A DNA stretch of 64,000 nucleotides from Pseudomonas fildesensis. GTDB lineage: Bacteria; Pseudomonadota; Gammaproteobacteria; Pseudomonadales; Pseudomonadaceae. Each line of letters opens with the position of its first letter. Within the stretch, counting starts at the first letter, position 1. The translations under genes and the position numbers were made by a program. Below are positions 8,115 through 18,593 of this stretch, piece after piece. Location: contig NZ_LFMW01000024.1 of NCBI RefSeq assembly GCF_001050345.1, positions 95,605 through 159,604 on the forward strand, written 5' to 3'. The notes under the pieces are model-generated. The model was not told where the DNA came from. It was given only the letters and a program-made list of their open reading frames with translations, and made no database searches.

Positions 8115-9113
8115 ATGCGTGAACGTACCATCGCCAGTCACTACGCCCGGGCCGCCCTCGGCGGTGCGCGCCGGGCCGGTTACGACTACTCGGGCCTGCT
8201 GCAGCAGGTGGGCATCACCCCGCAACTGCTGACCGAACCCCGAGCCCGCATCGCGCCCGAACAATTTACCCGGCTGCTGCAAATGCTCTGGCTGGCGCTG
8301 GACGACGAGTACCTGGGATTTGCCGAAGGCCCGAGCAAGCGCGGCACCTTCGCCATGATGTGCCACGCATTGATCCATTGCCGCACCCTGGAGAAGGCTC
8401 TGGAACGCGGCTTATTATTTTATGGCCTATTCCCGCAGGGACCGCGCTGGCAGCTGACTCGCGAAGGCGAAATGGCTCGTTTGAGCCTGGACGACTCGCA
8501 GCTGTGGGACCCGGATCACTTCCTCAGCGAGTGCCTGTTGGTGATCTGGCATCGCCTGGGCAGTTGGTTAATCGGCCAGCGCATCCGGCTGGAGCAGGCC
8601 ACATTCAGCTACCCAACGCCCGCCCACGCCAGTGAATATGACCTGCTCTTCCCCTGCCCTCAGGTATTCGGCGCGCCGAACAGCAGCCTGGTGTTTCATG
8701 CGCGCTACCTGAGCCTGCCGCTGTTGCAGGACGAGCGCACGCTCAAGCATTTCCTGGAACGATCCCCCGCCGACCTGTTGTCTCGCCCGGATGAAGGCGA
8801 CAGTTTGAGCAGCCAATTGCGACGCCTGCTGAGCCGCGACCGCACGCCCTGGCCAGACCTGGAAGCCGTCGCCCAGCACCTGCACATCAGCCCGCAGACC
8901 CTGCGCCGGCATTTGCGTGAGGAAGGCACCAGCTTTCAGGCACTCAAGGATGAACTGCGGCGGGACATCGCCATCTTCCACCTGGGGCGGGCGGACTTGT
9001 CATTGCAGGAGATTGCCGAGCAGTTGGGGTTTTCTGAACCGTCGGCGTTTCATCGCGCGTTCAAGAAGTGGACGGGATTGACGCCGGGTGCTTACCGCGC
9101 ACAAGAGAATTAG
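8115..9113 (+). CDS. AraC family transcriptional regulator
   Basis: A 332-residue regulator. Start MRERTIASHYARAAL at 8115; an upstream in-frame ATG at 8043 would cover the operator-like repeats. Residues ~20-200 resemble the arabinose-binding-type N-terminal domain of the OruR/ArgR-like branch (YDYSGLLQQVGI, TRLLQMLW, KRGTFAMMCHALIHCRTLEKALERG). The C-terminal ~100 residues form the double HTH: VAQHLHISPQTLRRHLREEG and LQEIAEQLGFSEPSAFHRAFKKWTG. The ligand is not known. Its divergence from dctA, with shared palindromes, suggests it regulates itself and perhaps C4-dicarboxylate uptake; this is inference. Confidence 0.9.
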   Translation: MRERTIASHYARAALGGARRAGYDYSGLLQQVGITPQLLTEPRARIAPEQFTRLLQMLWLALDDEYLGFAEGPSKRGTFAMMCHALIHCRTLEKALERGLLFYGLFPQGPRWQLTREGEMARLSLDDSQLWDPDHFLSECLLVIWHRLGSWLIGQRIRLEQATFSYPTPAHASEYDLLFPCPQVFGAPNSSLVFHARYLSLPLLQDERTLKHFLERSPADLLSRPDEGDSLSSQLRRLLSRDRTPWPDLEAVAQHLHISPQTLRRHLREEGTSFQALKDELRRDIAIFHLGRADLSLQEIAEQLGFSEPSAFHRAFKKWTGLTPGAYRAQEN

Positions 9114-9135
9114 GGCCTAACATCGCATCCTATGG

Positions 9136-9236
9136 CTGTTGTGAGCCGGTTTGTTGTGGCGAGCGGGCTTGCCACAACAAGCCCGCCCACTACAACAAGC
9201 CCGTTTGCCACAACAAGTCCATTTGCCACAGAAGAA
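9136..9236. repeat. Degenerate short tandem repeats (REP-like)
   Basis: Several imperfect copies of a ~18-base unit built on TTGCCACAACAAGCCCG follow one another between the AraC-type gene and phoQ. The unit resembles one arm of the REP-type elements found elsewhere in the window. Confidence 0.6.
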
Positions 9237-9259
9237 CCCTCATCGGCACAGGAACGCGA

Positions 9260-10606
9260 TCAGACCACCAGGAAATGAATCTTGAATGCCGCGCCCCCTA
9301 GAGGTGAGTCACCCAGGGTCAGGCGCGCGCCGTAGCTTTCAATGATGTCCTTGACCACCGCCAGGCCGATCCCCTGCCCCGGATGCTGACGGTCCAGCCG
9401 TTCGCCCCGTTGCAAAATCCGCGCGCGCTGGTCGGGTGGCACACCGGGGCCGTCATCTTCGATGCACAGTTCAGTGCCTTCAAGGTTTTCTGCGAAGCTG
9501 ATGCGCACTTCACTCAGGCACAGGCGATAGGCATTTTCCAGCAGGTTGCCGAGCATTTCGAGCAAGGCGCCCTTCTCGATGGGCACGTCGCATTCTTCCG
9601 GCAAATCGAAGGACACCGTGACACGCTTGTCGCGGTACACCTTGTCCAGCGTATCGCACAGGCTTTGCAGCACAGGTTCCAGGTGCACCTGATGGCGCAC
9701 CAGGCCGCTTTTGCGCAGGCTGGCGCGCTGCAACTGGTAGCTGATCTGCTGGCTCATGCGCTCGATCTGCGATTGCAGCACCCAGGCCTGGTCGCGGTCT
9801 TCGGGGCGCTGGGCCATGTCTTCGCTCACGCCCTGCAATACCGCCAAAGGGGTTTTCAGGCTGTGGGCCAGGTCGTCGAGGGAGTCGCGGTAGCGCGCAC
9901 GTTGTTCCCGTTCACTGTGCAGCAAGCGGTTAAGGGAGCCGGTGAGACGCAGCAGTTCGCGGGGGTGTTGTTCGGTGAGGCTTTCGCGGGTGCCGCCTTC
10001 GATCTGGTCGAGCTCCTGACTCAGCCGCCGCAGCGCTTGCAGGCCCCAGGTCAGGCCCAGCCACAACAAGGTCAGCAGCACCAGCAACGCCGCGCCGAAG
10101 CCCAGGTAGAGATTTTCGCGCAGGCCTTCGAGGGTCAGTTGGTATTCGCGCACCGGTTGCAGGGCGACAATACTGAACGCCGCGCTCTTGCCCCCCAGCA
10201 GCTTGACCTCCACGTCATACACGAAGAATTCCTGGCCATTGGCCTCGCGAATCCGTGCAAATTCGTTGCCGCGCCCGTCGTAGCGCGGCTTGTAGTTGAT
10301 GTTTTCTTCTCGGGTAGCCCGCGAACGCCATACCAGATGGCCTTCACGGTCGTAGATATAGCCGAGCAGCCGGCTGTCGGTGAGGTTGAAACGTTCGTCG
10401 GGCAACTGCGCCGGCATCAGCAGCCGGTTGTTTTCAACCCGCGCCGCAGAAATCAATGTGGTCACATCCGACGCCAGGCGCTGCTCGATGGAGTCTTGCA
10501 ACGCCAGGCTGAAAGCGCCCTGCATGGCCGGTAACAAACCCAGCATAAACAACACGGCCAGGGTGGCGGCCGCGAGCATCAAGCGCACACGTAACGAGCG
10601 AATCAA
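9260..10606 (-). CDS. phoQ: Sensor histidine kinase PhoQ
   Basis: A 448-residue membrane kinase resembling P. aeruginosa PhoQ along its whole length. TM1 is at ~9-30 and TM2 at ~172-192, flanking a periplasmic sensor domain (YIYDREGHLVWRS, KPRYDGRGNEF). A HAMP-like linker precedes the H-box SLDDLAHSLKTPLAVL; the ATP-binding G-boxes are EDDGPGVP and GQGIGLAVVKDI. PhoQ responds to low Mg2+ and some peptides and phosphorylates PhoP. Its ATG overlaps the phoP stop by four bases, so the two are co-translated. Confidence 0.93.
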   Translation of the reverse strand: MIRSLRVRLMLAAATLAVLFMLGLLPAMQGAFSLALQDSIEQRLASDVTTLISAARVENNRLLMPAQLPDERFNLTDSRLLGYIYDREGHLVWRSRATREENINYKPRYDGRGNEFARIREANGQEFFVYDVEVKLLGGKSAAFSIVALQPVREYQLTLEGLRENLYLGFGAALLVLLTLLWLGLTWGLQALRRLSQELDQIEGGTRESLTEQHPRELLRLTGSLNRLLHSEREQRARYRDSLDDLAHSLKTPLAVLQGVSEDMAQRPEDRDQAWVLQSQIERMSQQISYQLQRASLRKSGLVRHQVHLEPVLQSLCDTLDKVYRDKRVTVSFDLPEECDVPIEKGALLEMLGNLLENAYRLCLSEVRISFAENLEGTELCIEDDGPGVPPDQRARILQRGERLDRQHPGQGIGLAVVKDIIESYGARLTLGDSPLGGAAFKIHFLVV

Positions 10607-11280
10607 CGGCAGCGCTCATTGAACAGGTAACCCAGGCCGCGCACGGTGTCGATCGGTTTGAACCCGGCAGGTCCTTCCAGCTTGCGGCGCAGGCGGCCGA
10701 CCAGCACTTCAATAACGTTCGGATCACGCTCGTCGTCATCGGGGTAGAGCTGTTCCATCAAGCGGTCCTTGGCGACCACCTGTTGATGGTGGCGCATCAG
10801 GTATTCGAGGATCCGATATTCGTAGGCCGTCAGTGCAAGCGGCTGCTCATCCAGGGACGCCTGCTTGCGATTGAGGTCGAGCAGCAAGGGCCCGGCGGTG
10901 ATGGTCGACTGCGTAAACCCGCTGGAGCGGCGCAACAAGGCGTTCATCCGCGCTTCCAGTTCTTCGAACTGGAATGGCTTGACCAGGTAATCGTCGGCGC
11001 CGGAGGCCAAGCCTTCCACCTTGTCCTGCCAGTTGCCGCGGGCGGTCAGGATCAGGATCGGGAAGGTCTTGGCCTCGGTGCGCAGTTTGCGGATCAGGTC
11101 CAGGCCGCCCATGCCGGGCAGGCCCAGGTCGATGATCGCCAGGTCGTGATTGAACTGCCCGGTCTGGTACAGGGCTTCTTCGGCATTGGCCACCGCTTCG
11201 ACCACATGCCCGCTGTCGGTCAGGCGGGTCATCAGGTGATGACGCAGCAGCGCCTCATCTTCCACCACCAGCAATTTCAT
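10603..11280 (-). CDS. phoP: Response regulator PhoP
   Basis: A 225-residue OmpR-type regulator. The receiver domain has LLVVEDEALL, phospho-acceptor Asp in IIDLGLPGMGG and Lys in YLVKPFQFEELEAR. The winged helix ends in EVLVGRLRRKLE..DTVRGLGYLF. Start MKLLVVEDEA at 11280 has a GGAG ribosome site; four extra upstream codons are unlikely. The sequence closely follows P. aeruginosa PhoP. Its operon mate upstream is a small exported protein and the promoter has four GTTCAG repeats, so autoregulation is likely. Confidence 0.95.
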   Translation of the reverse strand: MKLLVVEDEALLRHHLMTRLTDSGHVVEAVANAEEALYQTGQFNHDLAIIDLGLPGMGGLDLIRKLRTEAKTFPILILTARGNWQDKVEGLASGADDYLVKPFQFEELEARMNALLRRSSGFTQSTITAGPLLLDLNRKQASLDEQPLALTAYEYRILEYLMRHHQQVVAKDRLMEQLYPDDDERDPNVIEVLVGRLRRKLEGPAGFKPIDTVRGLGYLFNERCR

Positions 11281-11298
11281 AAGGCTCTCCAAGGCAAA

Positions 11299-11607
11299 TC
11301 AACTGTCCGACAGAGGGATATCATAGCGGCCCTGCAAGTCTTGCTGGCGCATTTTAATACCGTTGAACTGGCCGGTCAGGTGTTCATAGCCGGCGCGATA
11401 ACTCGGCTGCGGGGTCGTCAGGCCCAGGGACTGGCCCCAGGGCGTCGGCTGACTGGCTGCGTCTTCGAAGCTGACACGCTGGATCAGCGTGCTGGATTTC
11501 TTGGTTTTTTCGCTACCAAATGCCGCAAAGGCACCATCGCTGGCCTGAGCCCCGGCGGTGGCAGTGAGCATGGTTAACGCCAACATCAGCTTCTTGATCG
11601 CAGTCAT
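11299..11607 (-). CDS. Small exported protein preceding phoPQ
   Basis: A 102-residue protein with a clear Sec signal peptide (MTAIKKLMLALTMLTATAGAQA, cleavage ~22/23). The mature part is short, polar and without a domain I recognise (KTKKSSTLIQRVSF, PSYRAGYEHLTGQFNGIKMRQQDLQGRYDIPL). GAGG precedes the start. It is first in an operon with phoP-phoQ (18 bases to the phoP start), the place held by oprH in P. aeruginosa, but it is half that size and shows no porin-like sequence. A periplasmic role under PhoP control is inferred. Confidence 0.8.
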   Translation of the reverse strand: MTAIKKLMLALTMLTATAGAQASDGAFAAFGSEKTKKSSTLIQRVSFEDAASQPTPWGQSLGLTTPQPSYRAGYEHLTGQFNGIKMRQQDLQGRYDIPLSDS

Positions 11608-11642
11608 GGTGTTGCCTCATACGCGGTTAGGCTGTGGAGCCC

Positions 11643-11698
11643 AGACTACGCAAGTGCCCCTGAACTCCCCCTGAACAGGCTCTGAACCTGGCCTGAAC
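11643..11698 (-). promoter_or_regulatory. PhoP-box array and promoter of the phoPQ operon
   Basis: On the minus strand GTTCAG occurs four times with exact 11-base periodicity (plus-strand CTGAAC at 11660-11665, 11671-11676, 11682-11687 and 11693-11698). The last copy is 11 bases from the -10-like TAGTCT (11643-11648), where a PhoP box commonly replaces the -35. Direct hexamer repeats with 5-base spacing are the PhoP-box architecture. Confidence 0.75.
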
Positions 11699-11744
11699 CG
11701 CTGCGGACTATCCACTGGCGCGTCAACTCGGCAAAATACCGCCC

Positions 11745-12461
11745 ATGACGCCCTTACCCGCTTGCTGCACTCCACTCGACGCCCATTGGCCGCTGCCCGA
11801 ACCCTTGCCGGGCACGGTGTTTCTCAGCACGCGTTTTGATCCCGCCTTGTTGGCAGCGGATGATTTCCAGCGCAGCGCCGTGCCGCCACCGGCGAGCATC
11901 CAGCGCTCGGTGGCCAAGCGCCAGGCGGAATTTCTCGCCGGCAGGTTGTGCGCCCGCGCCGCGCTGCAACGTCTCGATCACCTGGACTGCGTGCCAGCCA
12001 TTGGCGAAGACCGCGCGCCAGTGTGGCCGCGGCATATCAGCGGTTCCATCACCCACAGCACCGGGCATGCTGCAGCAATTGTCGGCCACAAGGCGCAATG
12101 GCGCGGGCTGGGCATGGACCTGGAGAATGTGCTGACGCTGGAGCGGGCCGAGCGCCTGGCGGGCGAGATTCTCACCGCCAATGAGCTGCAGCGCATGGCC
12201 AACCTGCCGCGAGATCAGATAGCCCTGCTGGTGACGCTGACGTTTTCGATTAAGGAGAGCCTGTTCAAGGCGCTTTATCCGATCGTGCAGAAGCGCTTCT
12301 ACTTTGAGCATGCCGAGGTGCTGGAGTGGTCGCAGGCCGGGCATGTAAGAGTGCGGCTGCTGACGGATCTGTCGGATGAGTGGTGCCATGGCAAGGAGCT
12401 GGAGGGGCAGTTTGCGCTGGATGAGGGGCAGTTGTTGAGCCTGATAGCCGTCAGCGCTTGA
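11745..12461 (+). CDS. pcpS: 4'-phosphopantetheinyl transferase (PcpS/EntD type)
   Basis: A 238-residue enzyme that moves phosphopantetheine from CoA to carrier-protein serines; in Pseudomonas one PcpS serves both fatty acid and siderophore synthesis. Motifs seen: RQAEFLAGRLCARAAL, GSITHSTGHAAA, GMDLENVL with the Mg2+-binding Asp/Glu, and FSIKESLFKALYP. EntD-type length fits. It is divergent from the phoPQ operon, so the PhoP-box array lies between the two start codons and could in principle affect it. Confidence 0.92.
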   Translation: MTPLPACCTPLDAHWPLPEPLPGTVFLSTRFDPALLAADDFQRSAVPPPASIQRSVAKRQAEFLAGRLCARAALQRLDHLDCVPAIGEDRAPVWPRHISGSITHSTGHAAAIVGHKAQWRGLGMDLENVLTLERAERLAGEILTANELQRMANLPRDQIALLVTLTFSIKESLFKALYPIVQKRFYFEHAEVLEWSQAGHVRVRLLTDLSDEWCHGKELEGQFALDEGQLLSLIAVSA

Positions 12462-12469
12462 TAGACAGC

Positions 12470-12538
12470 TATCGCCGGCAAGCCGGCTCCTACATGTTGG
12501 AATGCATTCCCCTGTAGGCGCTGGCTTGCCGGCGATAG
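12470..12538. repeat. REP-type inverted repeat pair
   Basis: CTATCGCCGGCAAGCCGGC and GCTGGCTTGCCGGCGATAG are facing copies of a REP-like arm, separated by ~30 bases, in the convergent gap between pcpS and the sensor kinase gene. It could also act as a terminator. Confidence 0.8.
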
Positions 12539-12542
12539 GGAA

Positions 12543-14153
12543 TCAGGATTTGTCCTGGTCCCGCGGCCAGCTCAGGCTGAAACACGCCCCGCCCAAATTG
12601 TTGCTCTTGCCGATCAACGCCCTCCCGCCGTGCCAATAAATAATCCGCCGCACAATCGACAAACCCAAACCATGCCCGCCCGAGGCGCGCGTTCGGCTGT
12701 CGTCGAGACGCAGGAACGGCGTGAAGATGCGCTCCCAGGCGCTTTCCGGCACGCCGGGGCCGTCGTCTTCCACGTCGATGCGGCAGCGTACTTGGCCGAC
12801 TTGATAGCTGATCAGCACCCGGCCCTGGGCATGCCGCATGGCGTTGCTCACCAGGTTTTGCAGCGCGCGGTGCAGGTAGCGCGGCTCGGCCTCGACCCAG
12901 GCGTCATCCCAATGCGCCGAAGACAGGCAAATACCACGGCTCACGCTGACCTGCGGACGCAGTGGCGATAATTCGCCGATCACCTGATCAAGCAAGGCAT
13001 CGAGGTCTACCCGCTGGAAATTCAGCTCCGGCGCGCCCTGCTCCAATCGCGCGTAAGTGAGCATTTCGTCCACCAGGCCATCGAGATCCTGGATGTCGCT
13101 GTCCATGCCTTCCAGGTATTTGCGCCGGGCTTGGGGGGTGGCAGCGTCGCCGATCATCTCCAGGCCGAAACGCAGGCGTGCCACCGGCGTGCGCAACTCG
13201 TGGGACACCGCGCGCACCAGTTCGCGTTGGATCGCCAGTAACTGCTGCAAGTGCTCGGCCATGCCATTAAAGGCCGCGGCCAGGCGCCCGACCGAGTCGG
13301 CACCGCGCGCCGGTACGCGCACTTCCAGGTTGCCCTTGGCAATCCGGGTGGCAGCAGCCTCAAGACCTTTGAGCCGGCGCTCCAACTGGCGCACCAGTAA
13401 ATAGACGATCAGGCCGATCAGGGTCAGGCTGATCAAGGCGATCAGGATCAACCACTGCGCCGGGTACGGGTTCATTTGATACAGCGGGCCGATTTCCAGC
13501 ACCCAAGGTGTCCCGACCATTCCGGCAAATACGCGAATCGAATCGCCGCCCTTGCCGAGTGCCATCACCGTATCGCCCTCTGCCACGCGCCGACGCTGGT
13601 CGTCATCCATATCGGCCTGGTCGAGAGTCATCAGGTGCATCTCGAAGCCAAAACCCTTGGCTGCCTTTATATCCGCCAAGCGTTGCGGCTGCTCGGCCAC
13701 GGGGAAGCGCACCAGTTCGTCGGCCAACAGGTAAATGGTCGCACGGGCCAGTTGTTCGCTGATCTGCTGCACCTCGCCGGTGAGCACCCACTGTTCCTGT
13801 TCACTGACCAGCCGCAGCACGCGCGCCGCGTGCGGGCCGGTCTGCTCCACCAACACCTGGCCGCGTTGCAGGCGATTGCGCTGGGTCAGGTCCAGTTTGG
13901 CGTCGGCGAGGGTGCGCAGCTCCAGAGGGATGCCCAGCAAACGCTCCCACACCGCCAGGGCGCGCTGGCGCTCGATTGGGCTCATGGGCCGCAGGTTGTC
14001 GCCCATCAACGCGAAAGTGCCGTGGGCCAGGCGCTCGCGGTATTGGCCGCTGCGTACCTCGTTGAGCAGGTGCAAGGCCAGCACACCCAGCAGCGCCACG
14101 AGGATCAGCGCCGCACACATGCCGCCATAAATGCGCAGGAAGATCGAGTTCAC
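12543..14153 (-). CDS. Sensor histidine kinase, RstB-like
   Basis: A 536-residue kinase. The GTG start at 14153 overlaps the stop of the upstream response regulator as GTGA; no good start is nearer, and longer readings run through the regulator gene. TM1 lies at ~8-28 and TM2 at ~265-290, enclosing a periplasmic domain of about 235 residues. HAMP follows (RRLKGLEAAATRIAKGNLEVRVP), then H-box VRAVSHELRTPVARLRFGLEM, N-box NLVSNAMRHAQG and G-boxes EDDGPGVP and GGHGLGLSIVRRI. The pair lies directly upstream of nrdA as PA1157/PA1158 do in P. aeruginosa (from memory). The signal is unknown. Confidence 0.9.
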   Translation of the reverse strand: MNSIFLRIYGGMCAALILVALLGVLALHLLNEVRSGQYRERLAHGTFALMGDNLRPMSPIERQRALAVWERLLGIPLELRTLADAKLDLTQRNRLQRGQVLVEQTGPHAARVLRLVSEQEQWVLTGEVQQISEQLARATIYLLADELVRFPVAEQPQRLADIKAAKGFGFEMHLMTLDQADMDDDQRRRVAEGDTVMALGKGGDSIRVFAGMVGTPWVLEIGPLYQMNPYPAQWLILIALISLTLIGLIVYLLVRQLERRLKGLEAAATRIAKGNLEVRVPARGADSVGRLAAAFNGMAEHLQQLLAIQRELVRAVSHELRTPVARLRFGLEMIGDAATPQARRKYLEGMDSDIQDLDGLVDEMLTYARLEQGAPELNFQRVDLDALLDQVIGELSPLRPQVSVSRGICLSSAHWDDAWVEAEPRYLHRALQNLVSNAMRHAQGRVLISYQVGQVRCRIDVEDDGPGVPESAWERIFTPFLRLDDSRTRASGGHGLGLSIVRRIIYWHGGRALIGKSNNLGGACFSLSWPRDQDKS

Positions 14154-14875
14154 AGCAGCATATCGGCAGCGGCTTCGGGGACGAACAAGTAGCCTTTGCT
14201 GCGGATGGTCTTGATCAGGCGCGGGTGGATGGGGTCGTCGCCGATCTTCGGGCGAATGCGCGAAATGCGCACGTCGATGGAGCGGTCCTGGCCGTCGTAG
14301 CCGATGCCGCGCAACGCGATGAAGATTTCTTCGCGAGAGAGAATGCGCCCGGCGTTCGCTACCAGCAGCCACAACAGGTCGAACTCGGCGCTGGTCAGCT
14401 CGATGCCGCCGTCGTGCAGCCAGGCCTCGCGCAGGGCGTTGTCCACCACCAGCGGGCCGAATTGCAGGCGACGCTGGTTCTCCACCACCAGCGTTTCCGC
14501 CGGCTCGCTGCGCCGCAACAGTGCCTGGATACGCGCCAACAACAGGCGCGGGCGTACGGGTTTGCACACGTAATCGTCGGCGCCCATGTCCAGGCCCAAC
14601 ACCTGGTCCATGTCGTCGGTGCGCGCGGTCAACATGAGGATCACCCCGTCGTAACGCTCGCGCACCTTGCGGCAGATGCTCAGGCCGTCTTCGCCGGGCA
14701 GCATCAGGTCTAGGATCACCAGGTCCGGTTGTTCGGCGATAATCCGCGCCGCCGCCAGGGCGCCGTCGCCTTCCACCGACACGCGCAGGCCGTTGCTCTC
14801 CAGGTACTCACGGGTCAACTCGGCCAATCGTTCATCGTCCTCGACGATCAGTATTTGCCAGGCTTCTTGCTCCAT
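14150..14875 (-). CDS. Response regulator, RstA-like (OmpR family)
   Basis: A 241-residue regulator: receiver motif ILIVEDDERLAELT, phospho-Asp in LVILDLMLPGEDGL, Lys in YVCKPVRPRLLLAR. The C-terminal winged helix ends SIDVRISRIRPKIGDDP..IKTIRSKGYLFVP. It resembles RstA. It is first in the two-gene operon with the kinase. Its upstream region holds a 10-base-spaced direct repeat of GGCTACA and an inverted repeat around CTACATTTGTC that are candidate self-binding sites. Confidence 0.92.
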   Translation of the reverse strand: MEQEAWQILIVEDDERLAELTREYLESNGLRVSVEGDGALAAARIIAEQPDLVILDLMLPGEDGLSICRKVRERYDGVILMLTARTDDMDQVLGLDMGADDYVCKPVRPRLLLARIQALLRRSEPAETLVVENQRRLQFGPLVVDNALREAWLHDGGIELTSAEFDLLWLLVANAGRILSREEIFIALRGIGYDGQDRSIDVRISRIRPKIGDDPIHPRLIKTIRSKGYLFVPEAAADMLL

Positions 14876-14916
14876 GCGTTACCTCAACTCTAATTATTGT
14901 TGAAATGGGGGGACGC

Positions 14917-14961
14917 CTACATTTGTCATCTGGCGCAGACAAAATGTAGCCGATTGTAGCC
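14917..14961. promoter_or_regulatory. Candidate operator of the RstA-like regulator
   Basis: CTACATTTGTC (14917-14927) faces GACAAAATGTAG (14938-14949). Just beyond are two TGTAGCC copies (14945-14951 and 14955-14961) exactly ten bases apart, the spacing used by OmpR-family dimers. A -10-like TAATTA lies nearer the gene. Minus-strand TACATTTTGT matches the first half of the E. coli RstA box as I remember it. Confidence 0.45.
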
Positions 14962-15137
14962 ATGCCCCAACCCTCCAGCACAAGCCGGGAAATGCATTCG
15001 GTGATCGCGTTTTTTTGTGATAGGGTTCGCGCCCTCAAAAATCCAACCCGCTGTTTTTATCTTGGAATATTCGGTGACAAACGGCTTAATCCAGCAGCAC
15101 TGCGGCCTACACGGGTGTTCCACGTTTCATACACATT

Positions 15138-15158
15138 TTACCCACAGCGTTATCCACA
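15138..15158 (+). promoter_or_regulatory. Tandem DnaA boxes upstream of nrdA
   Basis: TTACCCACA (15138-15146) and the perfect box TTATCCACA (15150-15158) lie in the same direction, 12 bases apart, ending 10 bases before the predicted nrdA -35. DnaA regulation of nrdAB is known in E. coli. Confidence 0.7.
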
Positions 15159-15167
15159 GGTCTTGCG

Positions 15168-15196
15168 TTGCGAAGCATCCCAAAACGCATTATCTT
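15168..15196 (+). promoter_or_regulatory. Predicted sigma-70 promoter of nrdA
   Basis: TTGCGA (15168-15173), a 17-base spacer and TATCTT (15191-15196). The leader to the nrdA ATG would be about 400 bases. Confidence 0.45.
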
Positions 15197-15231
15197 GTAC
15201 CTCGGCGCTAAAAAAACCCTACATGTAGGGT
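15185..15231 (+). promoter_or_regulatory. Pair of NrdR-box-like sequences at the nrdA promoter
   Basis: ACGCATTATCTTGTAC (15185-15200) and the palindrome ACCCTACATGTAGGGT (15216-15231) each resemble the 16-base NrdR box (acaCwAtATaTwGtgt). The second keeps every strongly conserved position. They start 31 bases apart, three helical turns, the usual spacing of paired NrdR boxes. The first overlaps the predicted -10. Confidence 0.55.
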
Positions 15232-15239
15232 TTTGAGCG

Positions 15240-15602
15240 AAAAGACCAAACACAAATCAGACAAGAAACTCAAGCCCTTTCTTGCTCCTGTTTGGTCTAA
15301 AACCAGCATTTTTTGAAAGCCCAAACCGCTCAAGCGGATGGCAACCGGTTTCAAGCCTCAAGGGCAGAAAGCGGTACGGGTGTTGCAGTGCTTGAACCTG
15401 GCAACTGTCACCCATCAGGAATACGGCGAAGGGCTTTTAAGCTCCAAACCGAAGACTTCGGCATGGAAGCGGCGCGATGAGCTCCCTTCCTCCTGTCCCG
15501 AGGTTGTTATGCCAGGCCCAGGCCTGCTGTAAGTGCTTCAGGACGGAACGGTGGGCACCGTGATGGTGCCCAAATAAATATAGAATGTGGAGACAACCCC
15601 CC
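15240..15602 (+). other. nrdA leader region without a supported gene
   Basis: About 360 bases between the NrdR-like palindrome and nrdA. A short hairpin GGGCACCGTGATGGTGCCC is visible near 15553-15571. I see no convincing coding sequence. Confidence 0.5.
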
Positions 15603-18500
<2,898 letters not shown>

Positions 18501-18535
18501 GCTGAGCCGGTCCCGGGCTTGAACGCCCGGGATTG

Positions 18536-18579
18536 AAAAACCGATAAACCCCTGCTGCTGAGGGTTTATCGGTTTTTTT
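18536..18579 (+). terminator. Rho-independent terminator after nrdA
   Basis: AAAACCGATAAACCC, a ten-base loop, GGGTTTATCGGTTTTTTT. A second GC hairpin (CCCGGGC..GCCCGGG, 18512-18531) precedes it. A-runs on both sides mean it could serve the convergent gene too. Confidence 0.93.
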
Positions 18580-18593
18580 CGTTTAGCGACCCG

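Noticed and set aside
9136..9236. CRISPR-like tandem repeats
   Set aside because: Units are degenerate, ~18 bases, without unique spacers of constant size.
15338..15532. Possible leader peptide of 64 codons before nrdA
   Set aside because: No ribosome site or attenuator-like structure is associated.
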